Shown here: positions 23,124-35,513 of the stretch, one piece after another
Layout: every line of letters starts with the position of its first letter
How positions within the stretch are numbered: position 1 is the first letter of the stretch
Assembly (NCBI RefSeq): GCF_905475465.1
Contig: NC_062249.1
Span: forward strand, 10,924,501-10,988,500
Length of the DNA stretch: 64,000 nucleotides
Direction of reading: 5' to 3'
From: Pieris napi
Taxonomy: Eukaryota; Arthropoda; Insecta; Lepidoptera; Pieridae
Translations under genes and position numbers: made by a program
The notes under the pieces: model-generated
Database searches by the model: none
Seen by the model: only the letters and a program-made list of their open reading frames with translations
What the model was told of the DNA's origin: nothing

Positions 23124-25763
23124 AAAACAGCAGATACAAAAGTTCTATACAGCCTACCCCTTGTTTTTTCAACATTAGCAAAAAATTCTTTACGGGGTGA
23201 ATTTGTCAATCAGGATCAAAGACCCCGCACTTTGGGACATAGTACAAGTTCTAACAAATCATTGTCAATTCTAATAAAACGAAATTAAATAAACACCCCT
23301 TAAAGTCCAGACTGTTGCGACCGCGTTTAAAAACTTGGGGGACTGACACTTTCCATTGTATTAATTATTCAGGGCGGTGTTTTAAGGTGCAAGAGTAATT
23401 TGAGGAATGAAGAAGGGCCTTGCTTGACTCGAGTGCGGAGAAAAGTTTAATAAAACTGTACGAGTTGTTAGTTGAACAACCTATCGATTCGATGTCAAAC
23501 TCTGTTGGTAAACAGCGCTTGTTTATTTTGATTTTTCTCTTCAATTCAATGGTTTTGCGGTGCAATCATCAACAAGTATTTAGTTTATAAAATTTTATTT
23601 ATTCTGAGCGACTGACAACATTGTGGTAATTGCGTACAATTCAACTATTTAAACACATGTGACATTGATTTTTAAGGATTCAGTACCAAATTTTTGGTTT
23701 TGGAAATCAATAGGGTCTCCTTGTTATATGCATTTGTTTGTATATATATATATATATATTATATATCAAATAAAATATAGATATTACAGAAAATCAACGT
23801 GATGCGAATGCTAGTCAGTATAAAGTTGATTATTTCTAATATAATTAAAAAAAACTAAATCTAAGTAGAAATATTACATAATAATGTTCTAATAACAACT
23901 ATTATTCAATCAACAATATGCAAATATTGTAATTAAGTCATGTTTTAATAACTGAATTATAATGTAAATTAATTTTGACTGGCTTCCTGGGAATGCCTCA
24001 TATGTAGTGGTCATTAAAAAGGCTGTATAGCACCTTCGTCGATAAAGCTATAATAATATAAAAAAGTTGTCAGATATTTATTAAGAGTGAAGGGACTTTG
24101 ATTTGTTAAAACAATCAATAAAAAGGAATTTTGTATGTTAATAAAGCATTGCTTTTTGGACTCTGCACCGTGAAAATACATTCACGTTTATTCCCGTTAT
24201 TCGAGTCCATAGTACTTTAATAAAGCAATGATCTATAAAAACTGTCAATAAAGAGCAGCTAAATAGCACAAAGCCCTGCCGTGTTAATCAGAGAAGTCCT
24301 ATTGTACTCTCAGTTTATAATTAAGTATGGATATGTATACAAAGAATCGCCAATGTAGAGGGGAATCCCCCGGAATACTTTAACTTTTCAATTGTAACTT
24401 TGATGGGTTTTCGAATGTAATAATAATCGCTCTAGGTATCGTAGGGTGCTTCAATCAACGAATGTTTCAAAAGAATGCCAATTCTTATGCGGAAAATTGA
24501 GTTATATCGGCTGTATTCACTCCTCCCTTTGTGTATTTATTATTCATAACAAATTATTTTGTATAGTCACTGAATGGAGTCTTTGGGATGTGCAATAAAG
24601 GAATTTTCAAATTAATTTTAATTGAAATTATATTTGTTGTCTGCTATTGTTTTAGGATTATTAATTAGGTATTTGTTTTATTACTTAATTCATCAATAAC
24701 ATAACGTCATGAACACAGGTCAAGCAGTCAATTGTTATTAGACAAAATAATATACTTCAAATATTATATAAATATATTTTAGAAATTGAGGTATATGTCT
24801 GACATTACATTGATTAGTATTTCCTTTTTTTTTAAAAAATGAACTTAGTCTATGTACACAAGTCACGGCTCGGGATTTACCTTAAGAGTTTCCATATATC
24901 CAGGTGAACAGCATGATTGCGTTTGCAAAAAAATCTTTTTTTATACATCTTCTCTTTGTACCCTAATATTGATAACCTAAGCTAACGTACGCACACCTCC
25001 ACAGCCGTTTTTTCACATTCGAAATTCGAATAGAAATTTAAAATATACGATTTTAAATAATACCCTCATTTTTCAATAACTTATATCAGGAGCATGTGTA
25101 AACGAGGTTGTGGCTTCGTTTCCTTAAAAATCCACTTCTTCAAGCTCGACTCGAATTTCCCGTCTGATATGAATCTTCCCGCCTTAAGGTGATATATTCG
25201 CCCCTTAGTTCTGTTTAGGGCCCCTTTTCTCAAATTGATTTTCAATTTGTTTTGAAATGTGGTCCGCGATGCAACGGGCAATAAGGAGGCGGAATAGCGG
25301 AAAATAATTTGACTTTGCTTGATGGGATTTCAACTGAATTAGCGATTTTGTTAGGATAGTTGTATTACAGGCGCAATCGATATTGTAATTCGAATAACGA
25401 CTTGATAATATTAGCGCAACTCGATTAAAACTATTTTATTTTATTTATTAATATATGTGATCAAATTAAAGACTGTTAATTGAAAGTTTCTATAGCTGTT
25501 GTGAAAGCACTAAAAACTAAATACAACGATAAATAATTCGAGAATGCTACTGAAAATTGATTTATATAAGGGAAGATCAAGGAAGGATAGTGTAGTTACG
25601 AACCAAGGAGGCTCTTTCTTATAACTCAGAGTATTTACGTAAGCTTTACAGTAGTGAGAAAATGGAGAGCGGAGAGACTCTGTGTGGCCAGTTAAAGTCT
25701 GAAGGCGAATTAAATAACGGTAGACAACTCGTCGTTACTATACTGAATAAAAAATAAATAGGT
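23124..25763. other. AT-rich non-coding DNA
   Basis: Holds a TA microsatellite (23743-23760) and an inverted repeat at 24145-24230 (CATTGCTTT and TGGACTC blocks on both arms). Frames of up to 66 codons lack motifs. Confidence 0.5.
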
Positions 25764-25986
25764 CTAGACCTAAAAAGGTTTTAGCGCCACAACCGTTTTA
25801 GGCCTACGCCTCAGATTTCTGTATCTGTGTCACGACACACGCCATCGACTTTTTGGTCTTCGGCAAGCCGGTTTCCTCACGATGTTTTCCTCACCGTTCG
25901 AGCGAATGTTAAATGCGCACAAATCCTTTGGTGCAAAGTCGCGCATCGAACCCACGACTTCGGGGATGAGAGTCGCACGCTGAATT
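25764..25986 (-). mobile_element. SINE with tail-to-tail junction
   Basis: 25764-25790 reads as a SINE tail on the plus strand (AGACCTAAAAAGGTTTTAGCGCC). From about 25786 the minus-strand SINE runs from its own tail to the head (GACTCTCATCCCCGAAGTCG, box B GGGTTCGATGC). An internal stretch (the GGCTGATCACCTACTTG block) is deleted. Two copies or an inversion met tail to tail. Confidence 0.75.
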
Positions 25987-26615
25987 GTTGACCTTAAGAC
26001 TACGATACACGTTAAACGTTAAATGTGATCTACGCTTTTATCATAGAACTCAAATGGGACCTACATATTGCCTCTACTTTACATATTAAAAGTTTTAATA
26101 ATACAATTATGTGCCTATCAAGTCCACACTAATGTGGACCGAGTGTGTAACCGCATTCGAACACACGACTATGTAGCCGAGGTGCGGTACAAAATAACAT
26201 TCGTATTGGGAAATCAAATTTAATATGAAAAGTGGCCCATAAAAGACATGAAGTAATTTTACGACGGCTCCATCACAAATCTGATACCCTTGACAGTAAT
26301 AAATTTATATTAACTTCTTGAGATAGTTCTATATTGTCAAGTGATAGGGATTAATTCGGCTGACTTATAACTGTCATACATCTTAGGGAGTCGGGGAGTA
26401 TAAAATAAAGCTTGCGATTATATTAATACGTAAGGGAAGAAATGGACGGTAAAGCCGTGCAGGTTCGTGGTGTCTGATTGAAACAGACGGCGATTAAAAA
26501 CCTTATAACTGTAAATTAAACTCCTTTATAAAACATAAATGTGTGTGTATATACAAAAGTAGCCCTTTGGGTTTCATTAGTAATTAATTAACTTGCGTCA
26601 AAATGATCTTTGTTG

Positions 26616-26897
26616 TTTTTTTTATAGAGTAGAGGGCAAACGGGCTGGAGGCTCGCTCATCTGATGTTAAGTGATAAGCCCATAGACACTCTCAATGTCA
26701 GAGGGCTCATGAGTTCGTTGCCGGTCTTTTAAGAATCGGTATGCTTTTTTCTTGAAGGACACTAAGTCCAATTGGTTCGGAAATACTTCAGTGGGCAGCT
26801 GGTTACACATAGTGGTGATGCGCGGCAAGAACTGCCTTAAAAAACGCTCAGTTGTGGAACGACAAACGGATGGTATTTTGTATTCTGCCTTGACAGG
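26616..26897 (-). mobile_element. LINE family B 3' end (~280 bp)
   Basis: T-run, TATAGAGTAGAGGGCAAACGGG, then coding blocks matching the C-terminus of the 1054-codon LINE frame, up to the segment before GAATTCAGCTGC-like sequence. Several substitutions and a missing GCCGCCCATGG block show age. Confidence 0.85.
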
Positions 26898-27417
26898 TAT
26901 TAATGCGAATAATTCACAATCACCAAGTTACCAAAACAATACTGGTATATATACATTAAATAACTGGAGTTGTCTAAGCTACTAAGTACTTGTAGTCTAT
27001 GTTACTTAGTACTTTGAAGTTTTGAATAATTCTTTGCATACACTACCCGACCAAGAGTTACGTGTATACTGTAAAAGAAGTCGCCGTTATAGAAGTTTAA
27101 TTTCACTTGGACTCGCGTATGAAAATCTTTTGGTTTATCAATTTGTTTTAATTTAACGATACATTATTCTTACGTTAAAATCCTATCTTAGATAGCTGTA
27201 TATGTAATAAAATTGCCACAAACGTCATCATGGAAGATGTGATAGGGAGAATCTGACAAATGGGTGGGATCTTCATGTCGCTGCCTCATTTATGGAGGTC
27301 ATGACTAAACGAAAAACGTATTAGATTTATGGCATTGATTTTATATTTGTCACTTTTGTTAAAGCTAGTTTTATCCTAGCTATTCTTAACTATTCCGCTT
27401 CGATTCCTTAGTAACAT

Positions 27418-27655
27418 TTTTTTTTTATGTTACAGGAGGCAAAAGTACAGGAGGCTCACCTGATGTTAAGTGATTACTGCATAGATGACACTCGCACTTC
27501 CATAAGGCTCGCAATCGCGCTGCCGGCTTTTAAGAATTGATATGCTCTCTTCTTGAAGGACCCTAAGTCGAATTGGACATTAGACATAGTGGTGGCGCTC
27601 GGCAGAAAACGCCTTTAGAAACGCTCAGTTGTGGAACGACGGACGTCAAGGTCAC
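27418..27655 (-). mobile_element. LINE family B 3' end, diverged
   Basis: T-run, then GGAGGCAAAAGTACAGGAGGCTCACCTGATGTTAAGTG and CTCGCAATCGCGCTGCCGGC, through GACCCTAAGTCGAATTGG, to GGACGTCAAGG. More decayed than the 26616 copy 800 bp away; same orientation. Confidence 0.8.
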
Positions 27656-28884
27656 AAATACAGTCAAAATCTGTTATAACGACATCGAAGGTACCACTCA
27701 TATTTGGTCGTAAAAACCGATAGTCGTAACAGCCGATGACGTTGTTATTAAGTACCTAATACAATAGAATTCAGCTGGGATTGTGGTCAATATAACCGGT
27801 ATGTTGCTTTAAACGGTGTCGTCGTAAACGGTTTTGACTGTATATATAATATTGTTAATATTAAACACATTAAGCCATACATAGAATTTAACAAGGTTGA
27901 ACCTTAAAGAGCCTTGGAGTTTAAGATATTGTATGATAATCCTCAGTTTATTCATAAATAACAGATTTGGTGTCTCGGGATTCATTGTTGCGGATAAGCC
28001 GGTGCTTCTATTATACATAGCAGTTAGAGCTAGACAGCTTTCTTTTTGTCCCGTCTTTATGAATATCTTATTATGAAGCTAAATTGAGAAGGAGCTTACC
28101 TTCTTATTTGCGTTGTAGAAATTTTTGCCCCGTTTACCCAGCCATTCGCAAATGAATTTTAATTGGGTTTTTCGTGTCTCTTTAAACTTCTGAGATGGAA
28201 ATAAGGAATTATATTATTCAGGGAGATGTCAAGCGTTCGTTACTTTTATTTAATGATTCTTTGAAGACAATTTTGTTTACGCGTTTTATAACTATTTCGC
28301 CCTAATATCTGTACAGAGTTTTAATAAATTCCGGCGGCTTCACGATATTAATTTGTATTGTGTTTTTTTCGTTTGAAACGTTTAAGCGGCAGATATGAAT
28401 TTTGTTTGACAAAGGAAATCTCATCATCATTTGAAAATCTCCTTCAGAGTGTAGCCATGGTGACTTTTGTGAGTTTCTGAAGCGCCATCAAAAAACGTCA
28501 TTATTGTGACGCCTTATGACGTCATTACTGTCAAGCACCAATTCTGACAATCTGCTTCTAATGGAATAACACACGATTCTCGTAATGGACACGCATATAA
28601 TTTTGAACTTTTTAAAAAGCTTCCTACTTTTGTGAGACGGGGAATTGATTAGAGAGGAAATGAGCCGTCAAGATAGGAAAACTTGATGTCCGTACTAAGC
28701 TTTAAATTTAGATAAGGTGTTGTTTATCTCATATAAATCATATATTTTAATAATATTATCATATACATACCTTACGACATACGGAATATAATCTTACAAT
28801 GTATAACTATTTTTAAACGGTTTGCAAAATAATTTCCTATAGCGCAGTAGACATTTAAAACAGCTTTATAAATAAAAAAATAAA

Positions 28885-29077
28885 TCAGTGGCGCTACAAC
28901 CTCTTTTAGGTCTTGGCCTCAGATTTCTGAATCTGTTTCATGGTCATTTTTAAATCTGATAGGCAAGTAGGTGATCAGCCTTTAGTGCCTGACACACGCC
29001 GTCGAATTTTTGGGTCTAAATCATGTCGGTTTCCTCACGATATTTTCTCACCGTTCGAGCAAAAGTTAAATGCGCAC
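28885..29077 (-). mobile_element. SINE 3' half
   Basis: Reversed, it covers GTGCGCATTTAAC to the AGCGCCACTGATTTATT tail. The tRNA head is missing, so this is a 5'-truncated copy ending at GTGCGCA. Confidence 0.85.
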
Positions 29078-29718
29078 TATATTCAGATATTGTGTTTATA
29101 TTTGTAGTATGTTTATTACGTCAAAACTATTATTAATAAAAGTAAAATAACGCATAAGCAATAGCATTATTATGCTATAGTATTCTATATTAAGTATGTG
29201 ATAATGTACTCATAATTTTAGATATTATTTAATATATAGTAAGCGCAGTTCATCGTTCACTCCAAGCGTTGCATAAAAATAAAAACATAAATAAAATAAA
29301 AGACAATTTCATTCTAGTTAATGTTAATGATTTAAAATTGTATTGTTAACATTGTGCAGTATTAATATCTCTCAACGTTGGCTTAAATCAGGCAAAGATT
29401 GCATTCTGTTTGTTTATACAGTGCAGCAACATTTGGTGTACTCAGGCACCCCGTGTATTCCTGGGGGCATTCCCGCCCTACTCATTACAACCGATAGTTA
29501 TTACTGTCATTTTTCAACTCGTTATTTACTCTGAGGAGCGCTGATAGCACGACATTTGCCGGCAAAGAACTTTGAGATTAGGGGCGGAGGATTTTCGGGA
29601 TAAAATAGACTTTTCTTTAGCTTAAAGTAAATTGAAAAGGGTCATGTACATGCTCAGAGGTTTTTAAAATAAGTACCGGGTATAATTGACGTTGGAATAT
29701 AAGCAATTGTATAGTATA

Positions 29719-29939
29719 CTAGTGGACCCGACAGACGTTGTCCTGCATGATATTTCAAGCAATTAGTAAAGCAAAGTATAAAAATACCGTCTGCAGCGCC
29801 ATCTGGCGGGCTGATTTGTGAATCTAAACCATTCCCAGAACCCCTTGAACACACACAAAAAATTTCATCAAAATCGGTCCAGTCGTTTGAGAGAAGTTCA
29901 GTGACATACACACTCACAGAAGAATTATATATATAAAGA
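29719..29939 (-). mobile_element. Helitron, family 2, complete-looking
   Basis: Plus strand: CTAGTGGACCCGACAGACGTTGTCC at one end, ATTATATATATAAAGA at the other. Reversed, it begins TCTTTATATATATAATTCT and ends with a GGAC/GTCC hairpin and CTAGT, matching Helitron rules (5' TC, 3' hairpin plus CTRR). The AT-rich start resembles that of family 1, so both may use the same helicase. About 220 bp, non-coding. Confidence 0.75.
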
Positions 29940-30334
29940 TTGTGATTAATGTTTATCATTGTAGACGGTAAAATATTAATTAAACTTATGTTTATAAAAA
30001 AAATTGGAAATATTTTCTCGTTAAAAATTTATAAAGCATAGTAGTTAGCAAATAAACATGTACATATATTCTTTAAAGTTATATAGTTATATCTAAACTA
30101 AATTAACAAATTATATCATCGGACATCCCTGTCTGATCACTCTACGTCCATATCTATCTACATATTATTATATATCTATCTGCAGGTCTAGTAAAAAAAA
30201 GATTCTATGTAGACGTTTTCTATCGAATTTCTAAAACAGACTTAATTAATTCGCGGCTATAGTTTTATAAGAAATTGTCCTTTACCTAAGATACACGAAT
30301 AACGAAATCTGTATAAACATATAAATTTCTTTAT

Positions 30335-30359
30335 AAAGCTCGTCTCATCAACGAGCTTT
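30335..30359. repeat. Perfect 9-bp hairpin
   Basis: AAAGCTCGT, 7-nt loop CTCATCA, ACGAGCTTT. Isolated in AT-rich DNA; no function assigned. Confidence 0.6.
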
Positions 30360-30897
30360 TGAAAAACATGATATAAAAGTAATAAGAAATGAATTGGGTT
30401 TGTTCCCTCGTAAAGAAAGCGGCATCACGACAAGGTGTCAGGTGGATAATAACCAAGATGATGAAAGTTAAATCTAAAGTTTTATTAGTCTGAGTTATTC
30501 AGCATTTTTAGCCGACGATAAATTTATTAAGATTAATAAGGATTTTTATGTAAATTTTAATCTTTCGGATCTTTTAAGCTATAAATATTTCGAAATTAAA
30601 TGCAACTTCTGTAAATGCTATATCATTGTTAAAATTTGTTAATATGTCTATGTGTAACTTAAAAGAGTAATCTTAATGATTAATATTATATTGAAAGGGG
30701 GTGTTGGATATAGTCTGTAGACAATGTAATATAATTAAGTTGGCAACACAACCTTTCAAGTAGACTAATACTTTTGTAAAATACTGTGTCACGTTGTTAT
30801 TCTAATTAAACTACAAGTCCATAAATAAATTACTTTTTATTTATATAACAACAATATCATATCAGCAGAACAACTGCACTCCATATTTTTGAATACA

Positions 30898-30982
30898 TTG
30901 AGCGTTTTTTAAGGCAGTTTTTGCCGCACACCACCACTATCTAGATCTGTTGCCCACTAAAGTATTTCCGAATTAGAGTCCT
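30898..30982 (+). mobile_element. LINE family B internal fragment
   Basis: GAGCGTTTTTTAAGGCAGTTTTTGCC to CCGAATTAGAGTCCT matches positions near 44668-44763 of the intact LINE, missing the last ~155 bp and poly(A). It abuts a reversed SINE head, so its 3' end was lost. Confidence 0.75.
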
Positions 30983-31043
30983 AGAGGGATCGAACCTACG
31001 ACCTTAGGTATGAGAGTCGCACGCTGAAGCCACTAGGCCCGCT
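30983..31043 (-). mobile_element. SINE head fragment
   Basis: Reversed: GGCCTAGTGGCTTCAGCGTGC ... GGTCGTAGGTTCGATCCC, with both polymerase III boxes essentially intact, cut off right after box B at the LINE fragment. Confidence 0.75.
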
Positions 31044-32385
31044 CAACTCAACAATAATTAATTAATAATTATAATTTGCCAATACCCAATATATAAACGA
31101 CGTAAGTATAGCTAACCTACCTTTTTAGTATAAAGCGCTGCTTCTTAATACTGTCAGTCAGTCTATGATATTAATTATAGTTTAAAAGCTTCTAAGTTAT
31201 TCAAGACGGCGGTGACATCATTTTGTCAACATCAATTACATTTGACAATGATCTATGATGAAATGATCGGGGGCAGTTCCCTCGAAAACTGCAAAGATTT
31301 TCGGCTTCTCTGGTTTTAGGTGACAAATGGCGGCAGTCGATTAATTAACCGTTCTATATTCTAGTGATTTTTGTACGTTTTTGAAGTTATACTTCTTTTG
31401 GCGCGTTAGGGAAAAATGATGAGAGTAAACTTTTACGATGCGCGCACACCGTCATAAGCAACCTACACCCTGAAGTTAGCTATAGTCAACATTTTAGTTT
31501 TTTCTACAATCGTAGAATACAATTTTAATAATTATAATTTATCTTGTTACACCAAAGAAGTATAACTACTAACGCGTCTACATAACACACGTTTTTTTTT
31601 TAATAGAGCAGGGAAATATATTTTCGATATCAGACATATTATCTATATTAAAGAGGTTCTGAAAAGAATTAATTTTTTAATAAATAAATACTAATTTCTT
31701 CCCTACATATATTTTACATTCTTTAAAAAAAAGTTAAGTAAAATTTATGGGCGTACAACACTACTGTATTAACAAAATAATTCAATAAACAATACTATTT
31801 ATCAAAAAAGCTTTTAATAATTAATAATAGTTATTCTTTCCATTGAGTGAATATAAAATGAACTATATATTATATGGCACTCGTACCATCGACCACGCAT
31901 GTGTTGTCCCAAAACGCTTTGTGTATTCGTTTAAAATCTAACTTATTTTCGAGTAAATAAAAATTGATAATTCACATGTAATTTCACAAAAAACCCATAG
32001 ACAAATTATCACAATTAAACGTAAATATTTGAAATGGAATATCGGAAAATGTCTTACCATAAACGGTTGTTAGTCGCGTCTTATTAGACAGCCCCACGGC
32101 AATATGATAGGGAGAACTATAAAGGGCAATGGATTCGCGGCCACTCAGAATTACGTTTGTAAATATTTTATGGGATCCATTGTGGACTGGTGGGTGAGTG
32201 ATTGACAGGAGCGGTCCCTCGATGCATCGAAACATTAGTAGAATTATCTGAATGCTCTTTTTGTGGGATGCATTTTTCATGTACACAACATTTGCTTTAT
32301 TATTCAACTTTCTACATATTTGTTACTGGTTTGAGTTTGAAAATAGAAAATTTATTTTAAAAATCATATTAAACCACTTATCTAT
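31044..32385. other. Non-coding DNA
   Basis: One minus-strand frame of 107 codons (31984-32307) has no recognisable domain or signal and is probably chance. A T-run with AATAGAGCAGGG near 31591-31612 may be a tiny LINE B tail remnant. Confidence 0.4.
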
Positions 32386-32647
32386 CTTGGCTTCAGAGTG
32401 CGACTCTCACCCTTGAGGTCGTAGGTTCAATCCCCAGCTATGCACCAATAAACTTTCTTTCTATGTGCGCATTTAAAATTCGCTCGAACGGTAAAGGCTT
32501 GTGAGGAATCCGACTTGCCTTAGACCCAAAAAGTCGACAGCCTGTGTCAGACACAGGAAGCTGATAACCATCATAGACAATTGATCATAAAACTGATACA
32601 GAATTCTGAGGCACAGACCTAAAAAGGTTGAAACCACTGATTTATTT
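32386..32647 (+). mobile_element. tRNA-derived SINE
   Basis: Starts inside box A (TTGGCTTCAGAGTGCGACTC), with GGTCGTAGGTTCAATCCCCAG box B, the standard body, and tail ACCTAAAAAGGTTGAAACCACTGATTTATTT. Confidence 0.85.
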
Positions 32648-34332
32648 CAGTACGTCAAAAGATCGAGGGTTGACAATTTTTTTTATGTGATACTCACATA
32701 AATAATAGACAGTAATATAATCTATATATTAGATACAGTAACAAAGTTACTAACTGTATAGTACGGTTCTTAACCCTAATTGGTTACAACTTCGTACATA
32801 TAAATTGTCCTTACAATATCGATAGAGTTATAGCGAGCGTTACCTATGACATATTTATAAGCGTGCTCAGCTGCACTCTAACTAGTAACTAGTTTGTAGT
32901 TACGAAGTGGCTCTAATTTGAGCACCTGAATATCTCTTAAAGCACGAAATTAATCAACATTTAATTCCATAACGTAGAAGCCAAAGCGTGAGTTATATGA
33001 CCGTCCTGGGACATCTAGAAAATTAACCGAGCTTGTCCCGAAAATATGCAAATGAAGAGTCGACTCATTTCACAAATTTTAATAGACGTTTAACCGTTGT
33101 AATTATGAAGTTCAATTACTCTTGCATGCATTGCTTTGCAGTGCAGTGTTTGTTGGGAAAGTTTGATTAAAACCTTAAATAAGCTCAATTTCATATGTCC
33201 TTCATTACTCACTATTAGTTTCCCCCAATAGACTTGTCACATGTTAATGGAGCTAATACGTTTTTCATTTGGTTCGCGGATTTTACGTCGTTAGTCGACG
33301 TTCATTTGTTAAAAGAAGTAATATGAAATTGGTTTACGACAAATCATTATGATATCTTCCATATGGACTTAACATACCTCTATATATCCATGCTTCTTAG
33401 AAGCTAACTGCGGAATATAGTAAAGCTCTTACAAGCTCTACCTATAGACGGAAAGAAACGGTTTGTTCTATACTAAATAAAGTTTATAAAATATTTGTTT
33501 TAAGTATTCATGTTTTTTTCACAAATTGATTAAAATCTGAATAGAATACAAATTCCAAATAACAATAATGATTATATAAATTTTTAATCGACCCCAAAAA
33601 TTTGGGTATCTCATCAACGTACGTATCTCAAAAACTATTGTAGATTATTACATTTTTCATTTTATTTTAATCTCCGTACAAATTCGAAAGTTTGTGATAG
33701 TTGAGTATGCAAACACAAGTGACCTTATTCCTGTATATAGGTTAACTTTTCTAGGCTTTTATAAAACTAAAAAATACACTGCAGTAATTGAAAACATCGC
33801 GAGAGGCCAGCCTTTGAACTGTGACTGAGTTTGAAAATTGAGGGTATGTTTGAACTAGATTAAAGCGCAGCATAAGACGTATACTTCTTACTCTTTTCAT
33901 TACCTGGAAAGAAATAAACATTTCATTAATTTTTATATTAAACCCGAGATAGTCTATACTAATACTATAAAGAAAGCATTAAAAGCGTACAGCTTTGCAA
34001 ACAGTTTATTAATTTAAAATTATTAAATGTAAAACATAGATAATAAGATATGTAAGATAGATTTCGTTCCTTTTGGACTTAATTAATGATTTAAGTTGGC
34101 ACCGGGTAGGTAGTACCGTTGAACCCAGAGTTGGTGCTTTCCTCGCTCAACGAATAAGTGTTGCAATACAGCGTACACTGCCACAGGGTCCAAACTTTTT
34201 AAGTTCGCTTCATTTTCGATTTATTATTATTGTTACTATGAAGTTTAAGACAATTGAAAATACTGTATATTTGTGTGTTGGAAATGAATACTATGTATGC
34301 AATAGATAATATAGCTTTAGTAACAGACTACA
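32648..34332. other. AT-rich non-coding DNA
   Basis: No feature recognised; short frames only. Confidence 0.5.
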
Positions 34333-34521
34333 ACAAAATACATGGCGATTAAAAAGAGTGGCGGAGAGTTTATTGCCAGTTCTTCTCTTCCGTTCTACGC
34401 TCTTGATTTGAGAACTGGCAGTAAATGTTAAATTAGAAGCATTTAAAATATATTTCTCTACTGACGTTCATAAGTGTACATTGTGTTACCTAAATGAATA
34501 AATGATTTTGAATTTGAATTA
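34333..34521 (+). mobile_element. Retroposon family C, 5'-truncated
   Basis: AAAATACATGGCGATTAAAAAGAG then GTGGCGGAGAGTTTATTG, GAGAACTGGCAGTAAATG, and the end AATAAATGATTTTGAATTTGAATT. Close to the family consensus. Confidence 0.8.
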
Positions 34522-35334
34522 AATTAATTACATAAACTTATGTTAGAATGATCTCATAAAAGATATATTAGACAGTGTGATTTGCTTCAGAAGCCTTTTA
34601 AAATTATACGCTTAATAAACTCTCTTAAGAGAATTAAACTTAATTAATTAATTATTCGTGGCAGCTATTTCAAATACATAAAAGATTTTTTTTATCACTA
34701 TCGCAACAAGTCGACCTCGTCTATTCAAACGTACATCTAAAATATTTGTTGCAATATATTGTAAATGTAGTTAATTGAAGTACCTACTTAGAAGACTTGG
34801 CGGATAACATCGAAACTCCCTTAAGATTAATTTGGGGATCGTGAAGTTCAACTCATTTGCCTGACCGAATTCCCAGCCTTCCCAGTTTAGAATTTAATGA
34901 AATAAATTAGGAGAATCGGTAGTTTCAAGTTTGGTCTTGAGATGGACAAGTGGGTTAGATGCGGTATGTTACGAGCCGTGTCCAGACATTAGTTGAATTG
35001 TTACAGTCAAAGATGTGACCACTGTCCATTTAATGAAAGTTTTGGGTTACTTCTACGTCAAATTATCTTAACCTCAAGCCGAATGAGTTTAGTAAATTTT
35101 CGGCCATATTGCATGTGAAGCCATACGTGATATGGGGGTGGGTAAAAGCCGTATTTTGATGAGTAGGTGCTTCTTCGAATGTTTTAGGTATATAAACGTG
35201 TAATAAGAAACCTTAGTAATAAATATATTAAGATTTTTTACTCCAGTTCAGTGGTGATATTAAAAAAATAATAATTAAATGGAATGAAATGAAATTGCGT
35301 AACTTGTGTATATATATAGCTACAAAATTGTCAC

Positions 35335-35513
35335 TTTTTTTATGTCACAAGGGGCAAACGGCAGGCTCCTGCTATTAAGTGATACAACCCATGGACATTC
35401 AAATTGTTAGACAGCTCGCAAGTGCGTTGCCGGCCTTTTAAAAACTGGTACGCTCTTTTCTTGAAGAACCCTAAGTCGATTGGTTCGGAAATACTTTAGC
35501 GCCACCACTTAAG
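35335..35513 (-). mobile_element. LINE family B 3' end
   Basis: T-run, CAAGGGGCAAACGGCAGGCTCCTG, CAAGTGCGTTGCCGGCC and CTTGAAGAACCCTAAGTCG. It matches the intact LINE's 3' end with small deletions and loses similarity after GGAAATACTTTAG. Confidence 0.8.

Noticed and set aside
30335..30359. Bacterial-type terminator or histone stem-loop
   Set aside because: The genome is eukaryotic, no histone gene is adjacent, and the loop differs from the histone consensus.
31984..32307. 107-codon minus-strand frame
   Set aside because: No domain, signal peptide or conserved pattern recognised, and no splice or promoter context.
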